64,000 nt of DNA from Hydrangea macrophylla (lineage: Eukaryota; Streptophyta; Magnoliopsida; Cornales; Hydrangeaceae): the NCBI GenBank assembly GCA_033977485.1, contig CM066983.1, positions 68,124,010-68,188,009 of the forward strand. The letters are read 5' to 3'. Of the stretch, positions 53,415 through 64,000 are shown piece after piece (position 1 is the stretch's first letter; every line of letters starts with the position of its first letter). Position numbers and translations under genes: made by a program. A model generated the notes under the pieces. The model did not search any database. It had not been told where the DNA came from and was given only the letters and a program-made list of their open reading frames with translations.

Positions 53415-54262
53415 ACTAATGAACCACCCAACCAGGAATGTAGAAAGTGGTAGCATGTAAGCCAGGTAGCCAGATACCAGATCACCCGGGAAGCCGTACG
53501 GCGACAGAAAGGTAAGACCACTGCGGACAGATCTAACAGATATCACCAGCAGAAAGACCTCGGAGCCAACCAAGCCAAGCATTGGCAGAATGGAATAGGC
53601 AGTGAACCTCCATATGGTCGTAGGAAAGTGACCCGCAAAGGTGTGAGGGGTGTATGAAGAGATCAAGGTGCTCCATGAGCCAAACCTGTAAGACGAAGGG
53701 TGCCCTCGAGGATAACATAGCCCCAGTAGTGTGGGCACCCAGTCAAGGTTTCACCAAGGATTAGCATAACGACGCTCTTCATCTCCCGCAAACCACAAAC
53801 AACTGGAATAAGAACATTAGAAGATGAATGAAAGAGGAAGTAAGAAAGCATGGCTATCAATAAAGCACTACGTCGAATGACTTGATACCCACCTTCATAA
53901 GGATCCCCTATCAGAGAGTAGACGGAAGAAAGGCGTTTAAAGTTCATTTGTCGGTCTTGAACACAAGAGCCTACTATGTTTCGAGATGTGTGAAGGAGAG
54001 TAGCGACGTCCCAAAAATACCTGGCCTACGCTATAGGAACGATCTAATCCGCAGAAGGATTAGTGTGCAAAATAGCGCTAAACTCCTCGAACAAAGGACA
54101 GATCTCCTCGAAGCCAAAGCGAAAGAAGTGGAGAGAGGGGTCCCAACACCGAATAGTAGCTCGAAGCAAACTTTCATTTAAGATCATCCGTTGGAAAGAC
54201 AAGAGGTTATTTAGTCTGAAACACTCAAAGTTGAGCTTGTCGATGCCAGAAAGAGTATCCAT
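53415..54262 (-). pseudogene. Antisense DUF7745-like frame, proximal part
   Basis: From an ATG at 54260-54262 the minus strand reads LNFECFRLNNLLSFQRM, then SLLRATIRCWDPSLHFFRFG and EEICPLFEEFSAIL, the pattern of the plant DUF7745 family (a domain of unknown function common in retrotransposon-linked genes). Further on, in shifted frames, come YSLIGDPYEGGYQVIRRSAL, GETLTG, FGSWSTLISSY and LAYMLPLSTFLVGWFISTG. At least three frame changes or stops break it. The distal end is at 39059-39247, cut off by the 14-kb insertion. Extra antisense frames between pol and the 3' LTR are a described feature of Tat elements. Confidence 0.65.
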
Positions 54263-55019
54263 CCATGGGAAGAGGATTTGGGAGCTAATGGGGGGCCATT
54301 TGAGAAGAAAGTGAAGACAAGGAGAGAGTGTTTTGCGGAGTATTGATGAAGGGAGGCTTTAAATAAGAGTGGATCTGCCCAGAACACAGGGCGGCACTCG
54401 GTAAAGTAAAATGGCACTCGAGTAAGTGACACGCGGTAGTCCGTAACTACTATTGCGGCAGTCACTGAGTGCCGCAGAAGCCCAGCCGAGTGCCGCGTGG
54501 AGTTTTATTTTGGCCAGGGTTTGTTTATAATATTCTCAGCCCACCTGCAAATAGAAAACTGAATAAAAAAAACAACAAAAAGAAAAGAAAACAAAACAAC
54601 AATAAAAACGTGCGCATCATGCATCACGTACAACAAGACCAAGCCATGGTCACAATTCATCCATTCATTCATTGACATAAACAAGCAATAAAAGCAGAAC
54701 CATGATCACAGCATCACAGAAAAACAAAATGAGAGAGTTCACTAAAATAACAAGACTAAGCCATGGTCACAACCATAAAAAGAAAAAGCAGTAAAAGATA
54801 AAATACAGGGCCCAGCCATGGCCACAATCATCAAAAGAAAGTGTGCAGGAAATAAAGTGATGCAGATGCCTATCCTAGCTCGGCTATCCAGAAGCCATCT
54901 TCATAAATAAAAATAATAAGTATATATGCATACATTCATCCAAAGTATGTGCATCCTCCCCAAAACACTCATAAATACAAAAAAGAGAGATAAGGTAAGG
55001 TCAGCACTGGCCCCTGCCT
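54263..55019. other. Non-coding DNA between the two antisense frames
   Basis: AT- and A-rich, with repeats of AAGCCATGGTCACAA (54640, 54757, 54813). No coding similarity. Confidence 0.55.
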
Positions 55020-56160
55020 CGAGCCTGGCGAGTCACGCGTCTGAGAGGCTCCTCCTCTGACTCTATCCCGCTCGCTCCTCCTCTACCTTCGCCTCTGCCA
55101 CCACTGGTACCCCCACCGCTGTCGCCACCTCGTACAGTGCCGCTCGGAGAGCACGTGGAGCCAGGGCTGCCATTGGACGTGTGGCTCTTGTAAATTCATC
55201 AGTAAATTCCTAAACGAGATAAAATCATGAGCTCCAGTCGTTCGCCCAACTTGATCCTTCGCCCTTTTCAGCCCCTGGGGCATGATGAGGGCATCCGCTG
55301 GTCACTCCTCAGGCGACATCATATACAGATACTCATGGGACCAAATTTGCGAAAAAGAAAAAAGAGGGAGAACATAAGTTTTGAGGTTCATGAAAAAAGA
55401 AATTAAAATAAGAATGCAAGGTTTAATTCAGAATTGGAAATTAATAAAAGAGAAAAGTATACCTCCCACGCCCTCCAGAAGCCGCTCGTGGAAGCCGGCC
55501 GGTCTCGAGAAATCTCTCCCATATGGCTGTACAGGAAGGCTAATCCTGTACTAGCCCAATCGTACTGGTAAATCTCTCCCATGACCTACAAGGACCCCAC
55601 CAGTGCCACAGAAATCCGATCCCCCTTGGTGCTCAGTCTGGAGCACTGAAGCATATACATAAGGAAGCCCTGAGCCATCTGCTCATCCGTAAAGTCGTCC
55701 TGGCCCCTAAAAGTATCCATAAACCACTTGGCCGTGACCAAGGGCTCCTCGGGGATGACTCCTAGAAAAGGCAGCACCCGGTCCCACTTCGTCACCGTAT
55801 CAAGGTAGTGGAGGCACTCCCCCTCGAAGGGGATCCCAGTGATCATGGAGAAGTCCAACGGGGTCATCATCATCTCCCCGGACGAGAAGTGGAATATGTT
55901 GGTGGTGTCCCACCACCACTCGGAGAGAGCGTGAATCTGCCTCAAATCATTGGAGCTCTTTGTCAGGAGTTTGACAAAGTCCCCAAAACCCACGACATTT
56001 ACGAGCCCGGACACCACCACTCGGAGAGAGCGTGAATCTGCCTCAAATCATTGGAGCTCTTTGTCAGGAGTTTGACAAAGTCCCCAAAACCCACGTCATT
56101 TACGAGCCCCTTCACGGTCTCGCTCAACTCTTCATACTAGACAAAGCCGTGAGCTAGGCT
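55020..56160 (-). pseudogene. Antisense plant mobile domain (PMD)-like gene
   Basis: The minus strand reads HALSEWWWDTTNIFHFSSGE then MMTPLDFSMITGIPFEGE, the plant mobile domain signature, then WFMDTFRGQDDFTDEQMAQ. After a TAG (55586-55588) the frame goes on with MGEIYQYDWASTGLAFLYSH and STSGFWRAWE and reaches a GT donor at 55462. A later exon gives WSHEYLYMMSPEE and, after another junction, LQEPHVQWQPW; the acceptor of the first intron appears changed (CAA where CAG is expected). PMD proteins include MAIN and MAIL1 (nuclear, transposon silencing), and PMDs are often carried by transposons. Here the context is Tat-derived. A 99-bp tandem duplication (55911-56108) disrupts the start. Confidence 0.75.
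55911..56108. repeat. 99-bp tandem duplication within the PMD frame
   Basis: The block CACCACCACTCGGAGAGAGC through CATTTACGAGCCC occurs twice with one base difference (CACGACATT against CACGTCATT). It is very young and a multiple of three, so it does not by itself shift the frame. Confidence 0.93.
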
Positions 56161-57039
56161 GCCGTGTCCTTTCAGCACGTCAGGCTGAAGCTGCAAAATT
56201 GCAAGATTCAAATGTCAGCAAGTGAATGAAGGAAAGAAGGAAAGGGAATAAAGAAATAAAGAGTACTAAAATAAAAATACATAAACAAGGAGTGATAATA
56301 AAAAATGAATGAATAAGTGAAAGAGGAAGACGAAAACATTCAAAGTACTTAAAGGGATTTCACAAAATTTAAAATTTGCTTTTTTGATAAAACATAAATA
56401 TTCAAATCAATTTTGAGCGAGTGAAAGGGTGTTCGTAACACTCGGGAAATTCACAAGCATAATGGTCATTATTCACGAGGAATGCTTGAAATTTTGGTTA
56501 ACATGCATCGCATTCAAAAGTCTTTGAGAAAAGTTGAAGGAAAAATAATGAAATTGATATAGGTGAAACATTCAAAAAATTCACAGGCATAGCATTCATT
56601 TCATATGAAGCCTTGTCCCTACATTCATAAGGTTCATAGGAAATAAGATTAAGAATACAAAAATTAAATGAACATTGAATAAAGCATTGGAAGCGCTCGA
56701 GAGCACTACAAGCACATCATTTGCGTTCACAAAAGGCATTTTGAAGTTGTGTTGATCACGCATTGCATTTATAAAGATTATAATGAAGATGAATTGAAAA
56801 AAGGGAACTGGAGGAGGCGTGCATACCTGTCGTTGGAACGCCCATGCAGATGATATGATTCTTGTAGAATTAATTATGATTTTTACAAGAACAGTGGATA
56901 ATTCTAATCCACTGTTCCCAAAACTCTCATTTCTCAAAATTCAAAAATGATAACGAGGTCTTACTTTTGGGATAAGTTCCTTAAGACATGTATCTAACTT
57001 TCGGTAAAAGGGTTTTAATCCAGCTCATGTTTAAGACTA
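56161..57039. other. Unassigned non-coding DNA
   Basis: AT-rich, purine-rich. A palindromic pair GAACAGTGGATAATT/TCTAATCCACTGTTC lies at 56889-56917. No gene recognised. Confidence 0.5.
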
Positions 57040-57870
57040 CTTTTGATAGGATTCATTAGAGGTTACTGAGTCTGGAAATTTGATTGATGGCATTTTCTTC
57101 TTGTTTATCATGCATATCATTTGTTTGTTTGTATTTTTGTAATGCTTGGGAATTCCTTGGTGTCTTAGTGAAGAGAATTGAATGTCGTGGACCCCGAATT
57201 TGATTTGTGAGTTTGCCTCGTCAACATGTGGCTTTGCACCCATGTATCGTGTACCTTCTCTATCCTTTCTCTTAGAATTTTTCTAGGTTTACAACTTTGC
57301 TTTCAACGACACATTCCTTTAAGATAGTCTCCGTTTATGTTCTTATATGTTAGAGACATATTATCTAGGATTGTTGCATGATTGTGTTGCACGTTTCCTT
57401 TCTTTTTCTTTCTGCGACTCCGCTTGAGTCAACTCAATGTAAGTCTTCTTGTTCCCTCTTGCATATCATGTCACGTTTCCTTTGTTATGCATTGGTCCCA
57501 ATCAGGACTAGCCACTGTGAGTATACCTCTCTCTTGTATTGCATGTGCATCCAATTGCTATTTGACTTAATCTCTTGAAATGATTTTCATTAGATGCTCT
57601 TTTTGCCAAGTATACATTATCTAGTATATTTGAGAAAACAACACCAATTATGAATTAAGAACAAGGATATTTGAATCAAGGCCTACCATTTGGTAGGGCG
57701 AGGAGGGGGTGCCTTAGTCCTGCTTGGGCTCCTTCCCCTCTCGTACAAGACCCCCGAACCTTGTTTCTGGTAATGAAGGGCAAGTAACCTTATTCAAAAT
57801 TTGGTTTCCTAATTCCCGATAAAAATTAAGTGGCGACTCTTTGTCTCTAGGACCGCGTAAGGAAGTTCTA
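57040..57870 (+). mobile_element. Diverged Tat-type LTR 3' part
   Basis: 57690-57845 parallels the end of the LTRs at 42290-42440 and 53200-53350: GGCCTACCATTTGGTAGGGC, TTAGTCC, GGGCTCCTTCCCCT, CCCCCGAACC and AAATTAAGTGGCGACTCTTT. It may be the 3' LTR of the older Tat element at 36.8 kb. The left boundary is uncertain. Confidence 0.6.
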
Positions 57871-57984
57871 GTTTCCCTGAAGTGTGCTCCTTGAATCCGT
57901 CCCGGTACACTATCGAAGGAAACGCCAGAACGCCCCCGACTGTCCATGTCCATAGTAGTTGACGGCATTTTATGTCGTTGGATA

Positions 57985-58107
57985 TTCTACGTCCAGCTAG
58001 CCAGGGGTATGAGTATGCCGGAGAAGAATACATGGTAAGGGGATATAAGGAGGAGGCCTACTATGATGGAGGCTATGTTGGAGACGACTACTACACGAGT
58101 GACTAGC
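57985..58107 (+). other. Possible terminal coding exon, tyrosine- and glycine-rich
   Basis: The frame reads ASQGYEYAGEEYMVRGYKEE then AYYDGGYVGDDYYTSD and stops. Composition resembles the minus-strand frame at 24664-24790, and both lie just outside an LTR with CGATCGA clusters. Identity unknown. Confidence 0.25.
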
Positions 58108-58349
58108 GGGGATATTTGTAAAATACAACCGCGCTAAAAGAAGAAAATACACGGATTTAGTCTACAATTACTATATATATCTGCAATTTTGATTACATGC
58201 CAACTTTTACATAATATGATTAATCTATGATAAGTTGTATGATTTTAGCTATAATTTGTGTAGATCACTGTTGGCTGTGTGAATAAATGAATAACCACGA
58301 TAAAAGGAATGCTTGATTCTAAGGAAGACAATTCAAAGATGAAAATGAA

Positions 58350-58464
58350 TCTCGAGTGATCGAAGAAGGCCCAAGCAATCGAAGTTTTGATCGATCGAAG
58401 ATAGTTCAAGCGCTCGAATATTCCTGAAGTTCAATCGATCGAGTGATGTTCGATTGATCGAACA
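58350..58464. repeat. CGATCGA palindrome cluster in Athila LTR (1)
   Basis: Seven copies or half copies such as GATCGATCGAAG, TTCAATCGATCGAG and TTCGATTGATCGAAC, upstream of the TATA box. Confidence 0.8.
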
Positions 58465-58920
58465 TGCCTTTTATCAGAACTTACGCGCACGTAGCGGAGA
58501 CACAGTTCTTAACCCTAGCTTTAGGTTTTTTTGTATATATATTCATTTTTTTCACGTTCAAGAGGATGCACCACTTGTTTTCCAACAATTTATAGAGAGT
58601 AGAGAGTTTTGTTCTTGACTTTTGTAGGTTTTTCAAGGATTATCGTTGTTTGGCTTGGTTTTTCATAAGTTTAAGTAAAGTTGTTCATTCCAGGTTACAT
58701 ATCATTGTTTTATTTACTATTTACTTGTAGTTTATGATTTTTTTATCTATTAGATCGTAGCTTTATACGTTAGTTAGTGTTAAACTACTAGTTTTCATAG
58801 ATTTCATGCTAAAATCACAACCAAACACAACTGTAATGAATTTTTATGTTAAAACTAAATCTGTGACACTCCAGACCATGTCTGAGTAGTCCCAAGGTTG
58901 GGAGATCACGATGAAACCTG

Positions 58921-59045
58921 CACTCGATCGATCGAAGTAGTTCGATCGATCGAAGCAGACACATGGTCAAGCGATCGAAGCCATTTCGATCACTCGAGAG
59001 ATGATGATTTTTGATCGATCAAAAGGACGTCGATCGATCGAACTG
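58921..59045. repeat. CGATCGA palindrome cluster in Athila LTR (2)
   Basis: Seven copies or half copies including ACTCGATCGATCGAAGTAG and AAGCGATCGAAG, downstream of the TATA box. Confidence 0.8.
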
Positions 59046-59697
59046 TCAGATTCTTGAGTAGTACTTTTGCAGTATTCCAAGACTTTTTGCTTTTGAGATT
59101 TGTTATCAAACTGTCCCCAATTGCTCTGTTTATCAAAACAGTCTCATTACTCTAGGCCTTAAGGCATTTTTCTTCAATAACTTTTGCAAATCATTTTGAA
59201 TGCTAACACCATTTAGAATGCGAGACTCAACTATTGATTTAAACCCCTTTCATGTGTTTCGATTTAACTGTGATGACATAGTCCCGGCCATGAAAGGACT
59301 ATTGATTCTTATTTTTAGGGAAATACAGAATACTGTAGATAGACACACTCCTTAGAGCTTAAATGTAACTACATGGTAGATGGTATGATCGCTGCGAATT
59401 CGTGTGATCCCAACATTCCCTTTATATAAAGAAAACCATTTTTAAAATATTGCTTTCGTTAATTAGTTAATCATTAGTTTACTTTAATTGCTTTAGTAGT
59501 TATAGTCTGTAGAACTTCGTGTTCTACACCTTGTTTTAAATCTTGAATTTTCCTTTACCTTTAGAGTTTAATCTAAGTTTTTAGTTTAACACCTTCCCTG
59601 TGGGATAGACCTGGTCTTAACCAGATTACTACTTGCACGATTACATACACTTGGGTATAGCACACAAGCGCACAAGATTTTTGCCATGCCAAGTTTT

Positions 59698-59715
59698 TGG
59701 AGCCGTTGCCGGGGA
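59698..59715 (+). other. Athila primer binding site, tRNA-Asp type
   Basis: TGGAGCCGTTGCCGGGGA differs by one base from the complement of the 3' end of plant tRNA-Asp, the primer normally used by Athila. Confidence 0.85.
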
Positions 59716-59823
59716 AGGAAACAAGCTAACGCTCAGATTACCTTAATCCGTATTATCTATTTCTGTTTTCTTTTTCTTTGAGTTCTTTAGAATTAAAATC
59801 TCCATAGGAATCTTTTCCTTTTC

Positions 59824-61108
59824 ATGCCCGATAATTCTATTGAACAAATTTTTGGAAATCCATTCTACTTAGCCGATTCCTCTGATTCTATTAATCCCGT
59901 AGCCACACCTACCAATTCAATGGGTGATAATCAAAGTGAAAATGGTGAGAATGTGGTTGTACCAATTGACGATTCGCTTCGTCCTTTGTGCGATCTCATG
60001 ACACCTGAACACGCACCTAAACCTTCTGGTATTCTCATTCAAGCACATGCAGGCGAATTCCAATTTCACAACGAAATGATTCAACTCCTTCCAACCTTCC
60101 ATGGAATGGAGAGCGAGAAGACATATCTACATGTCAAAGATTTCGAGGATGTTTGTAAAACATTCTCACAAAATTGCCCTGTAGATGTGACACGTCCAAT
60201 GCTATTCCCCTTCACCTTGAAGGATAAAGCAAAAGCGTGGTTGCTCACCTTGAAGCCGAATTCAATCTACACCTGGCATGCGATGAACACTACATTCTTA
60301 AAGAAATTATTTCCACCTCACATGATTACCGAGCTAAAACGACAAATAAACTCTTATAAATAAAAGAACAATGAAACCTTCACCTAAACGTGGGAGCGTT
60401 TCAAGGATTTGCTTCTCTCATGCCCACATCACGGGTATGAGAAATGGCGAACCATAAGCTACTTTTACGAAGGGTTAAATGGTGAAACTAATAAGTTGGT
60501 CTAACCCATGAGTTCAGGGCCATTTCTTCGCAAAAACATTAAAGAAGATGAAGCTCACGTCGAGTGGCTAGCTGAACATGCTCATGAATAGTCCAATTCT
60601 GAAGATGTCCCACGCTCAAAGATATCCTGTGTACAAAAGAAAAGTCTATACCAATTAAAAACTGAGAATCATCTAATGAACAAATATGATGAACTAGCTA
60701 AGAAAGTAGAAGAGTTGGGAATGAAAGGAGAGAGTTCTAGGCAGATTTTACCTAAAGAACCATGCTGCACATGCAGCATGTTGGGACACATTAATCAATA
60801 CTGTCCCAATGTGCCGTACTTTCAAGAACAAGCCCCCATGGAAATGAATGCCATGCAAGGGTATAGGGGGCGGGGAATTCCTATAATAATCATAATTCAC
60901 AAAATTATAACAATCGATGGAATCACCCCGGTTTTGATTGGAAAAACAATACTGGGACCCAAAATCAATACCAACAACAATAGCCCTACAATAAGAATAA
61001 TCACTATCAAGGGCAATACAATAGGCAGCCCCCGCCATTCAATCAAAATAGATCACACAACTACAACCAAGCTCAACTCTCTAACAATCAGCAATCAAAG
61101 ATGTTTAC
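59824..61108 (+). pseudogene. Athila gag (capsid and zinc knuckle), several stops
   Basis: Starts MPDNSIEQIFGNPFYLAD. It contains the Retrotrans_gag pattern (MIQLLPTFHG, FPFTLKDKAKAWLLTLKPNS, TTFLKKLFPPHMITELKRQI). The same frame continues past a TAA at 60361 with WERFKDLLLSCPHHGYEKW and YFYEGLNGETNKLV, a coiled-coil-like stretch, and a zinc knuckle CTCSMLGHINQYC (C-x2-C-x4-H-x4-C; 60773-60811). In-frame stops at about 60361, 60388, 60502 and 60589 break it. Gag forms the virus-like particle. A frame change near 61000-61110 leads into the protease frame. Confidence 0.88.
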
Positions 61109-62422
61109 GTGCCAACTCACAAAAAGGTGCAAGAGGAAGATTCACTCTCTGATGTGAATTTAACGCAACAGTTAATTCAAATGACGAGTAAGATGTCTGC
61201 AACATTAGAGAGAATGGATACACGACAAGAGGGATCGAGTGTAACATTTCCTGCCCAACCACTTCAAAACCCTAAGGGATATAACAATGGTCCCACTAAT
61301 CATGAACAGGCAAAAGCCGTGACTACTTTGAGAAGCGGCAAGATTATAGGGTGTAATACACCTCTCTCTACTCCCGAGGAGTATGAAGAGGAAGAAGTGG
61401 TAACTAAAAACAAATCGTCCACTCAAGAGGAAGAGCAATTCAATAATAACAAACCATTAGAATCAAATGATGAAGCTCCTAAAGAAGTGGAAGAAGTTAA
61501 GAGAAGGCCCGGGAAGGAGCCTGTCATTGACGAATTACCTAAATGCCCTTTCCCCGCACCTTACCCTCAAAGGCTTAAGAAACCCAAAAATGAGGCAAAG
61601 AATCAGGAGTTCTTGGAATTATTTAAACAAGTCAAAATCAATCTTCCACTCCTTGATGCAATCAAACAAGTGCCGGCTTACGTTAAGTACCTTAAAGACT
61701 TATGCATGGTCAAGAGGAGGCAAAGTGTGAAGAAACACGCTTATGTTGCTTGCCAAGCAAGCGCAATCATCCAAAATGAATTGCCTCCGAAACTCAAACA
61801 CCCCGGTACCCCAACTGTCTCGTGCCGAATTGGGAATCAAAGAATAGCCAACGCCCTCCTTGATTTAGGAGCTAGCATAAACCTGCTGCCATACTCAGTT
61901 TATAAACAACTAGGGTTGGGTGAACTCAAACCTACCCGAGTTGCATTACAACTGGCAGACATGTCAGTCAAATACCCTAGAGGAATACTGGAGGACGTTC
62001 TAGTACAGATAGATTCATTTGTCTTCCCGGTCAATTTTGTGATCTTGGACACTGAACCTGTGTCCAATCCATGTGCACAAATCCCGATAATATTTGGACA
62101 TCCATTCCTCAACACCATAGACACCACAATCAAAATAAGAAGTGGTATTATGACTATCGCATTTGGGAACATGACTTTAAATGTCAAGATCTTTTCAAAT
62201 CCCTGACCTGAAGAATACGAGGATGAGGAAAAAATCAACTACATTGAAACGGTCATTAAAGATGAGGCTGACTTCATTGATTATAAAGACCCTTTGGAGG
62301 TAGTAGTGTCACAATTTGACACTATCTACAAACCTAACGATTCTACTCCATTTGACGCTACTTTAAATCACACCTACCTCATGATGGAAACGAAAGAGGA
62401 GGATAGAGCTGAATGCATGTGA
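61109..62422 (+). pseudogene. Athila linker and aspartic protease
   Basis: The frame from 61109 starts in a linker rich in E, K and N, then holds KAVTTLRSGKIIG, CPFPAPYPQRLKK, and the retropepsin-like domain with NALLDLGASINLLP (the DLGAS active site usual for Athila), VKYPRGILEDVLVQID and IIFGHPFLNT. TGA stops lie at 62204-62206 and 62420-62422, with the frame otherwise open into the RT region. Protease would cleave the polyprotein. The domain itself is uninterrupted. Confidence 0.88.
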
Positions 62423-62464
62423 GTAATACCATATGAACCCCTACCTCCAAAAACAAAATTAGTT

Positions 62465-63999
62465 ATGCCCTCCAATTTTCAGCTTCCCAATTTAGAATTA
62501 AAGGAGCTTCCAGAAGAGCTCAAATATGCTTTCCTGGGTACTGAAAAGACTTATCCTGTTATAATTTCATCCACTCTCAGTCTGGAACAAGAGGGCAAAT
62601 TAATCCAAATGCTGGAACAACATAAAAGAGCATTGGGATGGACTATTGTCGATCTTAAAGGCATAAGCCCGTTCGTGTGTACCCATAAAATATATCTGGA
62701 GGAAGAAGCTAAACCTTCGCGACAAATGCAAAGGCGTCTGAATCCCAATATACAAAAAGTAGTCAAAAAGGAAGTCCTAAAGCTTCTTGATGTTGGGATC
62801 ATATATCCTATTTCTGACAGCCCTTGGGTTAGTCAAACCCAAGTAGTGCCCAAAAACGCGATAGAACAGTAATCCCAAACAAAGATGGTGAATTGGTACC
62901 AACACGCGTCCCCACTGGATGGCGGATGTGTATTGATTACCGAAAATTGAACATTGTGACCCGAAAAGACCACTTACCATTACCATTTATGGATCAAATG
63001 CTAGAATGAGTGGCGGGTCATAAATATTATTGCTTTATGGACGGATATAGTGGCTATAATCAAATTGAAATTGCTCCTGAAGATCAAGAGAAAACAACTT
63101 TCACATGTCCGTTCGGTACATTCGCCTACCGTCGTATGCCTTTCGGCTTATGCAACGCACCTGCTACTTTTCAGCGGTGCATGTTGAGCACATTCAGTGA
63201 TATGGTCGAACAAATACTCGAGGTCTTTATGGATAATTTTTCGGTGTTCGTCCATAGTTTTGAGAATTGCTTAGACAATCTGGAACATGTGCTAACAAGA
63301 TGCGAGGACAAACACTTAGTGCTAAATTGGGAAAAGTGTCACTTCATGGTGACTAAGGGAATTGTCCTCGGCCACATTATTTCTGATAAGGGTATCCAAG
63401 TTGATAAAGTGAAAATTGACATAATCTCAAATCTACCTATCCCCCGTATAGTCAAAGACATTCGTTCTTTCCCGGGACACGCGGGATTCTGTCGTCGCTT
63501 TATCCAAAATTTTAGTGCAATCTCCCGACCACTATGTCAACTCTTAGTCAAAGATGCTCCTTTTGAGTGGTCTAACAACTGTCAAACATCTTTTGACGCA
63601 CTAAAGGAACACCTTACCTTCGCACCGATAATACAGGCACCCAACTGGAGTTTGCCTTTTGAACTAATGTGCGATGCTAGTGACTATGCCATTGGTGCAG
63701 TCCTAGGACAAAGGAAAGATAATATGCCCTATGTAATCTACTATGCTAGTTGAACATTTAACGAAGCTCAAATCAATTATACGACTATCGAAAAAGAGCT
63801 ACTGGCAATAGTCTTTGCTCTAGATAAGTTCAGGTCATATCTAATAGGGTCCCCTATCGTCTGTTTTACAGACCACTCGGCCCTCAAGTACCTGTTATCT
63901 AAGAAGGACGCAAAGCAAAGGCTTATCCGTTGGATACTCCTACTCTAAGAATTCGATATCATAATCAAGGATAAAAAAGGAGTAGAGAACGTGGTCGCT
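62465..63999 (+). pseudogene. Athila reverse transcriptase and RNase H (runs off the window)
   Basis: The N-terminal part reads LPEELKYAFLGTEKTYPVII and QHKRALGWTIVDLKGISP, then RLNPNIQKVVKKEVLKLLD. A one-base deletion near 62850 changes frame, after which come PTGWRMCIDYRKLN, a TGA at 63007-63009, FMDGYSGYNQIEIAPEDQEK, FAYRRMPFGLCNAPATFQRC and the active site. This reads VFMDNFSVF, with the second catalytic aspartate changed to asparagine (codon 63235-63237). RNase H follows with LMCDASDYAIGAVLGQ, TIEKELLAIVFALDKFRSYL and FTDHSALKYLL. Further stops are at 63751 and about 63946. Integrase would lie beyond the window. Confidence 0.9.
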
Positions 64000-64000
64000 G

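Larger units (their letters stand above)
58117..59674 (+). mobile_element. 5' LTR of an Athila element (start approximate)
   Basis: The end is set by the primer site at 59698; the last CACA is at 59671-59674. The proposed start TGTAAAATAC at 58117 gives TG...CA ends and about 1.56 kb, normal for Athila, but no second LTR is in the window to confirm it. A TATATATA box lies near 58537. Confidence 0.55.

Overview
The window looks like a repeat-rich, heterochromatin-like stretch of a flowering-plant nuclear genome, most likely a eudicot; the species cannot be named from the sequence. The reasons are plant-specific transposon families (Ty3/gypsy Tat and Athila, Ty1/copia, CACTA with TNP2-type transposase, Stowaway, hAT and Mutator-type MITEs, a tRNA-derived SINE), GT-AG introns, AT-rich intergenic DNA and abundant AC, AG and AAT microsatellites. 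I find only one candidate host gene: a two-exon gene at about 20.36-24.05 kb for a putative small secreted proline-rich peptide of no family I recognise. Everything else that codes is transposon-derived and broken.

Layout. 0-3.9 kb: a remnant of the peptide gene's 3' end, then a 1.9-kb composite of retroposon-like tails and a terminal-inverted-repeat element whose inverted partner lies at 26.9-29.07 kb. 4-8 kb: a segment carrying a captured leucine-rich-repeat extensin (LRX) gene fragment beside a CACTA terminus; it contains a 1,954-bp CACTA element (with a Stowaway nested in it) and a hAT MITE. 8.4-16.1 kb: a decayed CACTA transposase locus on the minus strand, non-coding DNA, and a two-orientation subterminal repeat array ending in a CACTA terminus at 16078. 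16.1-17.5 kb: a second copy of the LRX segment lacking the nested insertions, so it serves as an empty-site reference. 18.7-24.1 kb: a long foldback element, a hAT MITE and the peptide gene, whose intron holds two MITEs, a SINE and a partial copy of the gene itself. 24.4-36.1 kb: LTR fragments of at least two families with palindromic CGATCGA-type motif clusters, a degraded Ty1/copia pol and more MITEs.

36.1-57.9 kb: a degraded Tat-lineage element (RNase H and integrase, then antisense reading frames resembling DUF7745 and the plant mobile domain) split by a young, complete, apparently non-coding 14.16-kb Tat-type element (39248-53409, target duplication CCCGT). The young element has 3.25-kb LTRs, a 50-nt stretch complementary to the 3' two thirds of an arginine tRNA where a primer binding site is expected, and 3.3 kb of tandem repeats built from short stem-loops. 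58.1-64 kb: the 5' part of an Athila element (LTR, tRNA-Asp-type primer site, gag, protease, reverse transcriptase and RNase H) with many stops, running off the window.

Most informative observations: (1) the long tRNA complement ends where a common RT-blocking tRNA modification would lie, and reads G at the wobble position as expected if inosine had been copied; (2) the tandem arrays share a 5-bp stem with a 5-nt loop, with paired changes between repeat variants; (3) the peptide gene and its broken local copies; (4) several pairs of filled and empty insertion sites that order the transposition events within the window.
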